64,000 bases of DNA from Pseudeuparius sepicola (Eukaryota; Arthropoda; Insecta; Coleoptera; Anthribidae). Made by a program: the position numbers and the translations under genes. The notes beneath the pieces were generated by a model that was not told the DNA's origin, ran no database searches, and saw only the letters and a program-made list of their open reading frames with translations. The stretch is from contig OY987298.1 in NCBI GenBank assembly GCA_963920635.1, forward strand, positions 37,851,787 to 37,915,786. The letters are read 5' to 3'. Shown piece after piece: positions 13,932 through 27,000 of this stretch (position 1 is its first letter; each line of letters starts with the position of its first letter).

Positions 13932-14448
13932 ATAGACCGTCAGATAATGACAGATTTAGGTGCCCCATTTTCGCATACAAGCCTCGAAGAGGGTGAAAAG
14001 TACATCGATGTTGAGTAGAATGAAGAGAAATTTACGAGTGGCCCCTGGGGATAACATACGGAAAATTCGATTTTCCTTAACAGAAATAAAAGGTGCCTGC
14101 TGCACATATTTTCACACAAACCATGTTCACTAAATGATTAATTAATAGAACCTAACTTCGGAAAACCAAAGGCTTGAGTGTTGCATGTGGCTAAAGGGTT
14201 GAAATAAGGGCATAATCTTGTAAGGAAAAACTAGATTTTGACCGTTTTTTTCACACAAGCCCATCGAAAGTATGAAAATTAACATATATAAATATATTAT
14301 ATAGGGAAATCGAATTTTCCATACGTTGTCCCCAGGGGCCACTCGTAAATTTCCCTTTATTCTAATCAACATCAATGTACTTTTCAACCCTCTTCGAATC
14401 TTGTATGTGAAAATGGGCACCTAAATCTGCCACTATCTGACGGTCTAT
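13932..14448. mobile_element. Foldback (palindromic) MITE
   Basis: The arms at about 13932-14078 and 14305-14448 are inverted copies of each other with roughly one change per ten bases; shared words include TAGACCGTCAGATAATGACAG at the outside and the block around GAGTGGCCCCTGGGGA inside. The loop is about 225 bp. A diverged relative of the outer arm (TAGACCGTGAGATAGTGACAG) occurs at about 310, so this is a repeat family. No transposase is encoded. Confidence 0.7.
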
Positions 14449-15154
14449 TATGACAACTAGAAAATGTCATTTTATGAAAGAAAGTTCCTATGAACAAGCG
14501 GCCGAAAATTTCTAATAAATAATTATTACAGACATGGCAACATAAAAATTTGATATTAGAAAGTAATTCGGCACATGTTCGCATATAATATTTTGCCCTA
14601 AAATAGTCCATTTTTTGATTTCCAGTATCATTCACTGAGGTGTGGGGAAATAAATGATGCAAATTTTGAAGTAAATTGCACCTGTATCTACTATTGACCT
14701 ACATGAATAAGTAAGATTATTTTATTAAATTACGGAAATTAAATAAACTTTGCATCAATTACAACACAATTTTAAGAGTCTAAAAAATTAGTTTGCTTTA
14801 AAATATGACTTGTACCTATAACTGAGATGATATTTAGGAGTAGGTACCATATAGTAGGTAGAATCTGTTAAAAAACTGCTGGCAAAGTCAAATTTTAAAT
14901 ACTTTTGCAAACAAAAAATTTTCCCTTATGATGCAGACTATTTTTCACATTGTAGACTGCAAGAGATTGGCCAGAGCCAGAGGTCGCCCGTAGATCTGAT
15001 GAGCAGCCGTCCATCTGGCTGGATCTAGCAAGAATTACTATGGAAAGTGCAGCAACGGCTCGAAGTTTTACCCATGGATGTGTAACCGTCCTCTTTAAAT
15101 AATTTTGGATAATAAAACTTATTTTTTACAGAGTTAAAAATATTATAATGTGTC

Positions 15155-15271
15155 CCTTGGCACTGAAGTTCCTTTTTATAACTCGTGTGCTTTATTTATT
15201 GCCTCGGCTTTGCTTGCCTCGGTAACTAAATTCCACGTTCGTTATAAAAAGGTAAACTACAGTGCCTTGGT
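15155..15271. mobile_element. Short hairpin MITE
   Basis: TTGGCACTGAAGTTCCTTTTTATAAC and its inverted counterpart (about 15241-15271) flank a short CTCGG-rich loop, giving a 117-bp near-palindrome. No coding capacity. Confidence 0.55.
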
Positions 15272-16052
15272 ATACACAAATAGATATTATTAGGAAAAAT
15301 AGATTTCGTTTATTAAGTTCATCAACTGTAAGTATAATTATTATGGTATAAATGAAGTCAGTTGGAACAGCATAAAAACCTTTGAATTTTATACGGGTGA
15401 TTTCTGCTGATAAGTCTGGTATTTTTACCAGTAGCAGAGGGTGGTAAATGCTATGATATAGATCGCGCCCCGAATATCACTGTGTTCCAAGTGAGTTCAT
15501 TTATATTTTAACAGGGTACCTCGAGAACAGGCTCCTCGGCAGTAAAATACGAGACAAAACATTTTCTTAACCATATTAAACCGCACCTGGTATTAGCAGT
15601 AAAAAGAGGAAAAAGGACACAGAGACAGAGAGAAGATAGACATTGTAATAGAAACAAGTGACTGCATGCTCGCCTCGTATAATATCACGAATACTTTCAT
15701 GGGTTACACTGTTCGACGGCTGACCACTTGTGCAGCGAAATGCGGTGGATAGGCGTGCCATAACTTCACACATCTTAGGATATACTTGCGTAAATATTTA
15801 TAATATAATATGGCTTTTTAGAGACCTTTTGACAATATTATATGGTGCAAACTGCCAAATGCTCTTGAACTGCCTTCATAGGCTTTTAGTTCACAAAATA
15901 TTGTTGACTTGTCTCTGCCCAGTAGCGTAGCCAGCATTTAGGGGCGGAGGGGGCGAAATTTTCCGAAACCTTTTCTTTGAGAAATATTGCCGTCTACTGT
16001 GTTTAGTCGGATTGAAATAGGTAAACAAAAATTAGAAAATCCACCGAAAATA

Positions 16053-17570
16053 CAATGCTATTCATAAACTTTGCACCAAATGGGAAAAACATTTTTATTA
16101 GATTTTTTGAAAATCTTTTTGGGTACATTATTGCGCCTGAATAGAGCTATGGCCTTACAGCCCATGCCTGTCAAATATGACATTTAAAATAAAAATAAGG
16201 AAAAATGGGGTTTTACCGTGGTAATCGGAAGAGGTTATTAAGAAAATGTATTCATATTGTATTATTGTTCGTCTATGCCAATTTTTAGAAGGATATTCGT
16301 TTTTTTCTTAATTGATACTCCAGAAATTGTAAGTGAAACCATAAAATTCAATACAAAACTGTACCTTATCATTTTGCTTCACTCAGTTTCAAAATATACA
16401 GAGTGTCTCACTTAAGATTGAAACAACCCTATAACTTCTCTTATTTTTAACCGACCTGAACGAAATTTTTACCAAAGGTAGGGGGCATTGTTGCCTACTT
16501 ATTTCAAAAAAATTAGTTGCCTACTCCAAAGTCGATGCCACAAATGGGGCTAAATATCCGAAAGTCATATTAGGCATTTTTTTTCAAAAAAAATTACTAG
16601 AAAAAGTTGTTCAGAATCGATTCAGAAGACCTAAACACAAAATTTTGGCAAAATCAAAAAATATGAAATAAATAAAATTAAAGTAAAAATTTAAAATTTG
16701 TTTTGTAGCTTTTATTTTAAAATAATTACTTTATGAAAACAACTTGCCTTCAAAACTTCCATGGCACACTTTTCTAAACGCAGAAAATTATTAAATTGCT
16801 GTTTTTGGAATTTAATTTTTTAAAATTAATATTTTTTGATTTTGACAAAATTTTGGATTTAGAGTTCTGAATCGATTCTGAACAACTTTTTCTAGTAAAT
16901 TGTTTTGAAAAAAAAATGCCTAATATGACTTTCGGATCTTTAGCCTCGATTGTGGCATCGCAGGTGGCCTTGACTTTGGAGTATGCAACTAATTTTTTGG
17001 AAATAAGTAGGCAACAAGGCCATCTACCTTTGGTAAAAATTTCGTTCTGGTCGGTTGAAAATTAAAGAAGTTATAGGGTTGTTTCATTCTTATGTGAGAC
17101 ACTCTGTAGATGTGCTTTGTGTAAAAATATTACAACACTGGCCCAGAGCATGAACCTAGCTAAAAATTAAAGAGTCTGCACCAATATTGTGTTGTTACAA
17201 ACAACTATTTTAAAAATCCTATTTTTCCTGTTTTGCGTTGAAATTTATTTTTATTTTTATGATTTAGTAAGGAAGAAACCAGTAAATAATTGTCCTTAAG
17301 TTATTTTGCGGCAAAAATATCGTGTACCTACCAACTTGAAGAGATATAATGAAGAAAATTGGCAAAAATTACATTTTTTTTTCGATATTTACGAAGGCAA
17401 ACCCAATTTTTTCCAATTTTTAGTTTTAAATGTCAAATTTGACAGGCATGGGCTGTGACGTCAAGGCTCTCTTGAGGCTTAATATTCTCTAACATATCCC
17501 AAAATCATTTTAAAAAAAATCGTATGATACAAATTTTTCACATTTGGTGCAAACTTTATGAATAGCACTG
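16053..17570. mobile_element. Foldback element nested in the hAT element
   Basis: Ends CAATGCTATTCATAAACTTTGC and its near-perfect inverse lie inside TA dinucleotides (16051-16052 and 17571-17572), the pattern of a Tc1/mariner-type MITE. The arms extend several hundred bases; both contain the block around CAGCCCATGCCTGTCAAAT. The central loop is occupied by another foldback. Confidence 0.75.
16399..17106. mobile_element. Foldback MITE nested two levels deep
   Basis: Ends CAGAGTGTCTCAC...GTGAGACACTCTG inside TA dinucleotides (16397-16398 and 17107-17108). Both arms are about 250 bp and contain ACCAAAGGTAG and CTACCTTTGGT as mirrored blocks. With the two enclosing elements it records three successive insertions. 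It has no coding capacity. Confidence 0.75.
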
Positions 17571-18113
17571 TATATTATTTATCAGAAAATAATGCCTATA
17601 CAAATAAGTCATGTTATTCTTTGGTTTAAAATAAAAGTAACACATGTGACATATAAAAAAAACATAAAAATTAAATATACTTTTTAATATATCACGTTTT
17701 AAAAAAACGGAAAAAAAAACAATAGATAATAATAATTATTGATACATGCCCACTTAAGTCACTAACAATAATTTATTGTACCAGTTGCACTGCAAATAAT
17801 GTTTTCCAATTCCTTATTATTATCTATTGCACGTGCGTGCCCCATCTTTATGGGTGTAGGAGAAATTATTTTATACTTTTTGAGTCCGATTTTATATTTT
17901 ATATTTTATATTTTATAATATTTTGTGCTTTTTTAGTTCGTTTTAAAAGCGTGTTATAAAAAAAACATTCTCGCGGGGACTGCGAGGCAGCGGGCTAGAT
18001 CGGCGCAGGGCGCAGGCGGCAGGGCGCGGGGGGGCGCTCAGGCTAAGAGGGCGAGGGGGGGGGGGGGCAATCGCCCCCACTCGCCCCCACCTAGCTACGC
18101 CGCTGTCTCTGCC

Positions 18114-21100
18114 TGCCAGATTACGCATACGAATATGCCTCTAACCATAAGCCTCTGGTAATAATCTTAATGGAAAGCAGTTGTTAATAAACTTTTTCCG
18201 GACGAAGTAAATGATTGGTCATCAAAATGTGCCCTACAAATTTTTATACGTTTATGTGCCTCTTCAGGTGCAATATTCGCAAATTTATGGTCTCCTGTGA
18301 CATGTTTGCTTTATATTAATAAACATATACAATGTATATGTCATATAATATTATGCATAATACGAGTATTATGTAATAATATAATAATATTTCGATAGCT
18401 ATAGAAATAATCGATTAAAACATTTTTCTTAATTATACGTCAAACTAAATCTTACTTTTCAGGGTCTTTAGGAATTCGAAAAAAGGTCACACAGTCTTTT
18501 GAATTGCTTTTACAGTCATTCGCACTGCAATAAGAACCGTGATAAGCCATCACTACTCAAAATTGGCAACGGTATTGGATATAATTTACGCGCACCCGGT
18601 CGAATACGAAGCACACCGTTCCGACAGAAACTGTGTAACAAAGTGACACTAGAAATCGCCCGCTCAGCGGGATATCGATCGAGGGATAAGGCGAGGGGAG
18701 CGGGATCGGGTAGGAGGGAAATATTTGTTTACACAGGCCAAGTGAGCGGACTTATAGTATTCTCTAGACTTTGATATTATGTTGCTTGTAGAATATGTAT
18801 ATTTTTGAAAACTGCGTGACGCTTATGTTCTATATTTTTTTGAGACGTGAGTTTTTTTATGCTGTTTCAAGTGACTTTAGAAATACTATACTATTTTGTT
18901 TTCATATTGATAGGACAGGATATCATATATTTTAAACCATTTTCATATAAAGTAGGTAATCTCTGAAAATATTCAAACGCAAAAGCGAGAAAAATATCAA
19001 ATACGTCAGAAATCACAGAAAATAATCTTCAGCTATCTGCAAGCTTAAGGAAACAACAAAATAAATAAAAAAAATAAAATTTTATTTGATTCGTCCTAGT
19101 CGTGTTTCTTTGGTTTCACCCTCTAATAACATGGCTCTGTTATAAATCATTGTAAAGATACTGATGTTGCCTTGAGAACATCCTTCATGTTTCTAATTTG
19201 TTTTTCGGTAGGTATGTATGAATTATCATAGAAAATATAGCCTATGGTTACAGAAGAATACGAGAGCAATATATTGGATACAAGCAAAAGATGGCGCCAA
19301 AAATTAAAGGGGCCTAGTCGTTGCCTACTAATTTTCTTCTATTAAAATCTACCAAAAAAACAGCTGGACATTATCCATAAACAATAACTATCTAAAAATA
19401 GCTTCCAAGAAATCCTTTCGATCAGTAATATTTTAAACTCTGATTTAATTTGATAATTTGATTTGAAGATGGCACTAGGGAAAAGTGGTTTTTATAGTAA
19501 CATTTATAGGGCACACAAGCAGCCTGCATTATATTTTAATTCCTGCTATTCTTTGAAGTGATCTTTACAATGTAGTTACAAATGTGTACCTAGTAGGACT
19601 TGCTGGAGTCATCATCATCATCATCATTTATAATAGATTTTTGGGCGGTTTAGAAGGTACAGTAATTTATGGATACACCTTTATAGATAGACAATTTTAT
19701 CTAGGTATTTGATAAATAATATAGTAGGTATAGTTACAGCTTTTGTATGGCCTTCGACTATACTCAGAAGGAAAAAGGAGTGGGTCACCAAAGTTTAAGA
19801 AAAGAAGATTTTTCTACTGGGCGCCAAAAGGGGTTTATGTTACGCCAAAGCCATACTACTATTCTACCAAAATTGATAAAAAACCTAGATATCTCTTGGA
19901 AGGAAACAAACGTTGTTATGATAATTAAATGACACCGATATATTAGGCATATAAAAAGACGTACCAGATCTTTTCACCTACAGTATTCTTTAATATCTGA
20001 AGCACCAGGTAGAAGAATTAAAGAAAAAAAATCAGATCAAACATTATTTGGGTAAGTTCGTTTGATCTTGTAATTTTAATAAACAAAAAAATAAGAAAGT
20101 GTATATGGGCTAACGAACATGTAAAAAAGTGACTCTTTGAATAACGCTTATAAATACGTAGGAGCAACATGAAAGCGTTAGTGGTAGAATTTAAATGCGA
20201 TAATATTGTAGAAAAACTAGATTGAGAATTGTAGGAAACGTAGAAATTAAAATATAAAATAAAAAAATATATTATAATATTATTTCCCTTACATAATATG
20301 TTCTTATTACCCAGTCTAGTATATAAAAGATCCATACGTTTCTCTAGCTGCATATCGAACATAAAGTCCCACCCATTCTAATAAAGGCTAATGCTTTCCA
20401 GCGGGGCTGTTTGTTTGAGCCAGAACAACAAAAAACTGTGTGACCTCTAGATCCTACCCCATACCCGTAAATCCCACTTCTTTGAAAATACGGGCTATAC
20501 CAGATAAAACTCGACCTAGCGGCCATTCGTTATGGCAAAAATATACCGAGAAAGCTCATTATCTCGGCTCCCCAATTCCTAAATAATTTATGGCTGGAGA
20601 TCGAAGACGAAATCTAATCGAAAACCCCAGTATTTTTCTACCGATATTCTTGGGCGAATTTAAATTGGGACTACCTACCTCTTACCCTTTCAAAGACCAT
20701 ACTTCTTATTTAGGCTTAAAAAAGTTTTCGCATAGTTACATACCTACCAAATTTAATACATTAACCACGCATAATCTTTCATGTGAAGCCCCCCCCCCCA
20801 AACAAACAGTAAGTGGAATGCACCAGTAATGACTAGACTACCAATTTACTGAAAACAATTACACCAACCTCCAGAAAAAGAAAACAGATTATATTATCTA
20901 CTGATTAGATGCCAATAACCATTGGTTTATTTCAAATATTAAAGTCATTATTTTTTGTCTTATTAATTTTATACTTTTAAGAAGAGTGTAAGTTTATTTT
21001 TCTAATTATAAGCATGCGAATATAAAGGTATCTTAGCCTTATCATTATCATACCTATTTGGTTTTAATGTCTGCATTGGCCTTAGAATGCTCTGAACATC

Positions 21101-22186
21101 GAGAGGAACCAACATTGTCCCTATTTTCTATTTAATTGGTTATAGGCTTATTCTTATTATATCTTACCCCTAAAACGATACTGACAAATCTCTCTAACTG
21201 TAATCTATAGACATTGTTAAATTTTCTCGGAGATAGACCTGATTTACCTGACTATCTAACCTATAAAACAGCATATATTATTGTCTTTTTTATTTTAAAA
21301 CTTTAAAAATATTTAAAGGCGCAAATAAATATCTATTTTTTTAAATTTAAATTCAACGATGCCACCGATAAACTAAAAATTTATTGCGTTGCATTTTTAT
21401 GTAAAAAACTGTATCTTTAATTTCCTCACTCAGGTTATACGGTGCTACTAAGTGAGACAGTGAAGTGAGACAACGCTTCCATTTTCTCAATTTTACCGAC
21501 ATTAAAAATCACAATCAAAATCACAATATTTATTGTTTTAGTTAAGTTTTGATTTTATATTTTAATAGAATATACTTAGTTCACTTGAATATCCAGTCGA
21601 ATTGAGGTTAGGGTTCAAGAATAAAATTTCAAGACAACGTTTCTGCAGCTGCTACAGCTTGGTATAAAGTGAGAAACGCTTTATAGTTATGGGTAGGTAC
21701 TAAGTGAGACACACTGTCACTGACCCAGTTGGTACATAATTTTTATATAGGACAATTGTTTATAATAGAAGTCATTTATTTTTTGTGTACTAGAAAAATG
21801 TTTTTTATAATAAAAATGTGTATAGTTTCTTATTTATAGTGTATTTGTTGCTAATTGGGGTTACCTAGATATCTCTCACGTTAGACCAGCGATTGTCTCT
21901 GGCGATATTAAGTGAGACATTTTAAACACTTATGTTACTTAATATATATTTATTTGTGACAATTGCTTTTTTTATCCGAATTCTTGTCTGCAGATAACAG
22001 TTAAACTTCATATTTGTGTAAGGAAAAAATTTTGCAATAATTTGTACTCGTGTATTTTTTAGAAACGAATATACGAAAGGTGTCTTGTCTAGGTAGTGCT
22101 TGAATACCCTCCCTATAATTTTTTTCATATCCCTCTTAGTTCTTAAAATAACAATTTTAAACAGCATCATAACAATTTGTTGTAAA
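18114..22186. other. No gene recognised; short repeats
   Basis: Contains a CpG-richer patch at about 18,580-18,740 (possible relic promoter), a TCA microsatellite at 19,612-19,630, a run of C at about 20,791-20,798 and several copies of the word TAAGTGAGACA between 21,450 and 21,920, which resemble the termini of the nested MITE above. Open frames here have no recognisable similarity. Confidence 0.4.
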
Positions 22187-22190
22187 GGAG

Positions 22191-22409
22191 AGTTACGTGC
22201 CTACGAACAATGGACTCTTTTGTGTAAAAGAGATGACTGGACGCTGAGTGCGCGGCACGTGTATGCTTAGGTTGCATTTATATAAAGTATATATTTAAGC
22301 GCTGATCTATTGTTAATCAGTCTTGTCTGAATTGTAGCAGTAATCGCTGCCCTGTTGCTTCAAAATAAATTGGTTTAAAAACTCATTTTCCAAAATAGTT
22401 AATTTAACT
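22191..22409 (+). repeat. 5' LTR of errantivirus element
   Basis: Begins AGTTACGTGCC and ends AGTTAATTTAACT, matching the right LTR over its full 219 bp with five substitutions. It contains an initiator-like TCAGTCT near 22,317 and AATAAA near 22,363. A TATATAAAG-like stretch near 22,280 may act as TATA box. Confidence 0.93.
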
Positions 22410-22426
22410 GGCGCAGTTGGTAGGAT
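22409..22426 (+). promoter_or_regulatory. Primer-binding site
   Basis: TGGCGCAGTTGGTAGGAT directly follows the LTR, its first T shared with the LTR end. It resembles the tRNA-Ser-type sites of several Drosophila errantiviruses, an attribution from general knowledge. Confidence 0.75.
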
Positions 22427-22716
22427 TTTTTGTGTCCAGTTCCCGCGAACGTTCTTAGATCGATTTCCATAATTGGCAACGTTTCTACCGTGTCGCGAGG
22501 AGCCGAAGGATTTCAATCCTGAAGACGCAGAACCTCAACCGCAGCAGCTACAACGAAGACATTGCTCACCTAGTCGAGTTGGCCGGCGATCAAAGATTTT
22601 TGGTAAGAGCCAAGTTCCTGTGGATCCTTATGCTTTAAGTTTATCTATTTAATTTGAATTTATTGTATATTTTTATACAATTTAATAAAATAAAATTTTA
22701 GAGATTTTTGTATTTT

Positions 22717-24073
22717 ATGAGTGACGTTGAATCTATAACTGATCTTGCTAAGTTATTCTCTAAATCTTTGAGTATAACTACAGAAAATAAAATGGCACCT
22801 AATAATGAAGGAAATAATGACAATAATGAACCAAATCTTACAATGTTAAAAATGTACATCGATACGATTTGTCCTTTTGATGGCAATGAAAGTTCCTTGC
22901 CAAAATTTATCAGTTCATGCGATTATTTGTTCGAAACATACGAGCGATTTAATGATGCACTTTTAAAAAAATATATTATCAAAGCTGTCCAAACTAAACT
23001 AGTTGGCAGAGCAGAAATATTAGTAGGTTGTAGAAATGAGTTAGATACGTGGCAAAAAATTAAAGAAGCTCTTATTCAATGCTTTGGCGATCGAAGGAGT
23101 GTAGAATGTTTAGAACAAGACCTTTTTGTTGCTAGACCTTTTAAAAATGAGCAACCTCTTCATTTTGCAAAAAGACTACAAGTAATGCGTAGCAATTTAA
23201 TACAGAAAATTAACACGGATATTTATATGAATCAAGTAACAAAAGAAATTTATTCACGCCAATACAATCAACTATGTTTAAAAACCTTTGTTAGAGGTTT
23301 ATCTGGTCCTTTACAGACCATAATTCGGTTAAAAGAACCTAATACTCTAGAAGACGCAATGACTCTTGTCATACAGGAGGAAAATTTTAATTATACACAG
23401 AATTTATTGAAAAATACACCACAGAATTTTCCAAGAAAAAATCATTCTGGTCATAATAATTTTACAAGACCAAATTTCCAAGATTACCAAAATAATTTCC
23501 AAAGATCTAATTTTCAGAGAACTAACAATTTCGCCAGATTTAATAACAACACTAACCAAGTTAGGAATCCAACAACCCCAATTTCAACAACAATTTCCTA
23601 GCCAACCAATTAATGTACAGCCTAGACAAATACAAGGACACTATCCCACTAACCGACAAGTTTTCGGACTACCGCGTAATGTTTTTCGACCCACTGGTCA
23701 AATTCCCCAGAGACAATATGAACCGATGCAGGTAGCTTCCCAAATTAGTCGAAATGGTTTTAATAATAATACAAATTATAGAAATCAGGAGGCTATGTCC
23801 ACAAATTTTCTTGTACCTTCTAATGTGCACAGAAGCTTTTCTTCAAGACAAAATAATTTTTCAAGAAATAATTTTCAACCGCAAAATAACGCTATAGTCG
23901 AAGAGTTGTATCAAATAGAAAATGAAAATGAAAATGTTGCGCAACAGCAACAAAATCAAAATAACGAAACTCAAAATTCGCGTACAAACCAAGCACAAAA
24001 TTCCGAAAATAATAAAGAAGATAATTTTAGAAATTTTCCCTTAATCAGTCGTTTTCCCAAACGGAAGAAATAA
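22717..24073 (+). pseudogene. gag: Errantivirus gag, frameshifted
   Basis: The Gag protein packages the element RNA. The first in-frame ATG is at 22717. The N-terminal 290 residues give a capsid-like alpha-helical region (about residues 40-230, with the CPFDGNESSLPKFISSCDYL block typical of errantivirus/Ty3 capsids), followed by a basic, Asn/Gln/Phe-rich nucleic-acid-binding tail. The first frame closes at 23601, but the Asn/Gln-rich tail continues without a break in the +1 frame up to 24073, so a one-base change near 23,555-23,570 splits the gene. There is no CCHC zinc knuckle, as is usual in errantiviruses. Pol lies in the -1 frame relative to the tail, consistent with -1 frameshifting in functional relatives. 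Confidence 0.88.
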
Positions 24074-27000
24074 AAGAAATAGTAGAAATTTACGTAGAAC
24101 AGCATAATAGTTTAGCTTACATTCAAATTAAAAATCCTAACATGAAATTACTTATCGACACAGGTTGTTTTCATTCAATCTTAAGACCGTCAATAGTAGA
24201 AAAACATTTTCCAAATTGTATCTATAATTGCCCTACGCAGGTCAAAACAAGTTTAGGCGAAACGGAAATTAAATTTAGAGCCAATATCCCAGCTCCAGAA
24301 GAATTGAATACTGATATGGTTATTCCAGTAATTTTATTTGATTTTCACCCTTATTTTGACGGTATTATAGGCTTACGCGACTTAAAAAATTTAAAATTTC
24401 ATATTGATCTAGAAAATGATCTATTAATAAATAAAACTACGGAAATTCCTTTCTATTATAGGCGACCAGATGAGAAACAATATACAATTTCAGTAAATGC
24501 ACACGAAGCACTTTCAGCCAAGATCCCAGTAAACAAGTTTAACAATGATATTATTGTTCCAGAAAACAATATAGATGGCCTTTATTTTCCAGAGACGCTA
24601 ACAAAGGCGAACAAACGATTTGCCTATACTGAAGTTCATAATAATACAGATAAGAGAATACAATTAACTTTTGTAGAACCCATGCAGGTGCAAACATTTT
24701 CTAACAAACATAAAGATGACTTTTATTTATTTAATATTGAACATTTTGTTTACGACACTGAGAGAAATAATTCTAGTAACATTGACGTTAAAAATATGAT
24801 TAGGATGAATCATTTAAACGAGGAAGAAAAGAAAGCTTTAATAAAATTATGTCGCGAATTTTCAGATATTTTTCACCAAGAAAGTTCTAAGTTAACTTTC
24901 ACCAATCAAATAAAACATGAAATAAAAACTACTGACGAACTCCCAATTTACACGAAATCATATAGGTACCCTTTTATACACAAAAATGAAGTTCAAAAAC
25001 AAATTTCTAAAATGTTAGACGACGGCATTATACGACCAAGTCAAAGCCCTTGGAGTAGCCCCATTTGGATTGTTAAAAAAAAAAAAATAGATGCAAGTGG
25101 AATTCAAAAATGGAGAATAGTAGTAGATTATAGGAAAATAAATGAAAAGACAATAGACGATAGGTACCCCTTACCCAATATTAATGATATTTTGGATAAA
25201 CTTGGCCGTTGCCAATATTTTTCAACCATTGACCTCGCGTCAGGTTTTCACCAAATCGAAATGCACGAAAATTCAATAGAAAAAACCGCTTTCACTGTAG
25301 AAAATGGGCACTATGAATATGTCAGAATGCTCTTTGGTTTAAAAAATGTACTTCGGGAGTTACAAGGAAAAATATGTTTACTTTATATGGACGACATTAT
25401 AGTATTTTCAACGAACCTTACGGAACATATCGCTAATTTAAAATTAGTATTTACTATACTAAGAAAAGCTAGATTTAAAATACAGTTAGATAAATCTGAA
25501 TTTTTGAGTAAAGAAGTCGAATTTTTAGGTCACGTGGTAACGCCGGATGGTGTTAAACCAAACCCAAAAAAGATAGAAGCTATTAAAATATTCCCAATAC
25601 CAAAAACTACTAAGGAAATTAAATCATTTTTAGGATTATTAGGATATTACAGGAGGTTTATCAAAAATTTTGCAAAAATAACTAAGCTCTTTACGCGATG
25701 TTTAAAGAAAGGAGTAAAGATAGAACATAACGATGAATTTTTAAAAGCTTTTGAATTTTGTAAGAATATTTTATGCAATGATCCTATATTGCAATATCCA
25801 GATTTTGAAAAACCCTTTAATTTAACGACAGACGCTTCAAATGTCGCTATAGGCGCTGTATTAAGCCAAGGAAAAATAGGTAGTGATTTACCCATAGCTT
25901 ATGGCTCAAGGACATTAAGTCCCGCGGAACAAAATTATAATACTATAGAAAAATAACTTTTAGCTATTGTTTATTTTACTAATTTGGTAGAAAATTTACA
26001 ATTATAACGGATCACAATTACAATGGTTATTTAATCTCAAAGAACCAAATTCACGTCTAGTGCGCTGGAGATTTAAACTAGAAGAATATGATTACGAAAT
26101 TACATATAAAAAAGGAAAGGCAAATACTAATGCAGATTCGTTATCTCGTATTGAACTCGAAGAAAACGAAAATAATATTAATAATTTCCTATTTTTTGAT
26201 ACTAATAAAGAATATTATGAATTTAGGAAAAATACAGAAAATAATCATAATGATAATAAAGTTATAGAAGTTAAGAAGAATTTATTTGAAGTACCTCTTG
26301 AGTACTCTTTAGCTCATTGTGTTTCAGAAGACTTTAAATTAGGAGCAGGAATAGCCCTACAATTTAAAGAAAAATATAATAATATGAATTATCTGAAGAA
26401 TCAAAATAAACAAATAGGTCAAATAGCAATTTTAAATGACAAGAAACGATTTATTTACTATTTAATAACTAAAAAGTACTTTTACGAGAAACCTACATAC
26501 CGTGATGTATTTATCGGTTTACAAAATTTAAAGGACCATATAATAAAAAATAACGTACGAATTTAGCCATGCCAAAAATTGCATCAGGACTTGATAAACT
26601 AGATTGGAATACAATTAAACAAATGATCAATTTTATTTTCAAATCTGTACCAATCAAAATAATTATTTGTTATATAGATAGTGATGAAATCAATGCTATC
26701 GAAAATCAATCAGTAATAGTAAACCCCGGTGATATAAAGCAAGATATCAAACAATTTCTCAACCCTCAATTTTTGAATAATCCCATAACTAATCAAGAAA
26801 TAAGAATATTTAGAAGCCGAATTCCCCGAAGAAAATCGTGAAGTAAATGAAAATCGTTCGAAACCAAAAATAAATATAATATCCGATATTCTAATTAAAC
26901 CTACCGGAGAGATTGAAGAACTTATTGAAAATAGAAACGAAATTGAAACTGTTCATTCTGCAATAGAAGATCCAATTTTAACCATTCCAATAACTGAAAA

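Larger units (their letters stand above)
15920..18105. mobile_element. Non-autonomous hAT element
   Basis: The element begins CAGTAGCGTAGCCAG and ends, reversed, CAGCGGCGTAGCTAGG. It is bounded by a perfect 8-bp duplication, TCTCTGCC (15912-15919 and 18106-18113). Tips of the form CAG(T/C)(A/G)GCGTAG and an 8-bp duplication are characteristic of hAT elements. G-rich subterminal stretches follow both tips, including a G run near 18,055-18,067. Most of its length is a second element with a third inside it. I see no hAT transposase. Confidence 0.8.

Noticed and set aside
18499..18774. 91-codon frame in a CpG-rich patch as first exon of a host gene
   Set aside because: There is no domain, and I see no downstream exon with coding similarity. 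It may be a relic promoter at most.
24142..25956. Treating the pol fragment as an independent intact gene
   Set aside because: The ATG at 24142 is internal to pol, which is open upstream in the -1 frame of gag, and the TAA at 25954 interrupts RNase H.
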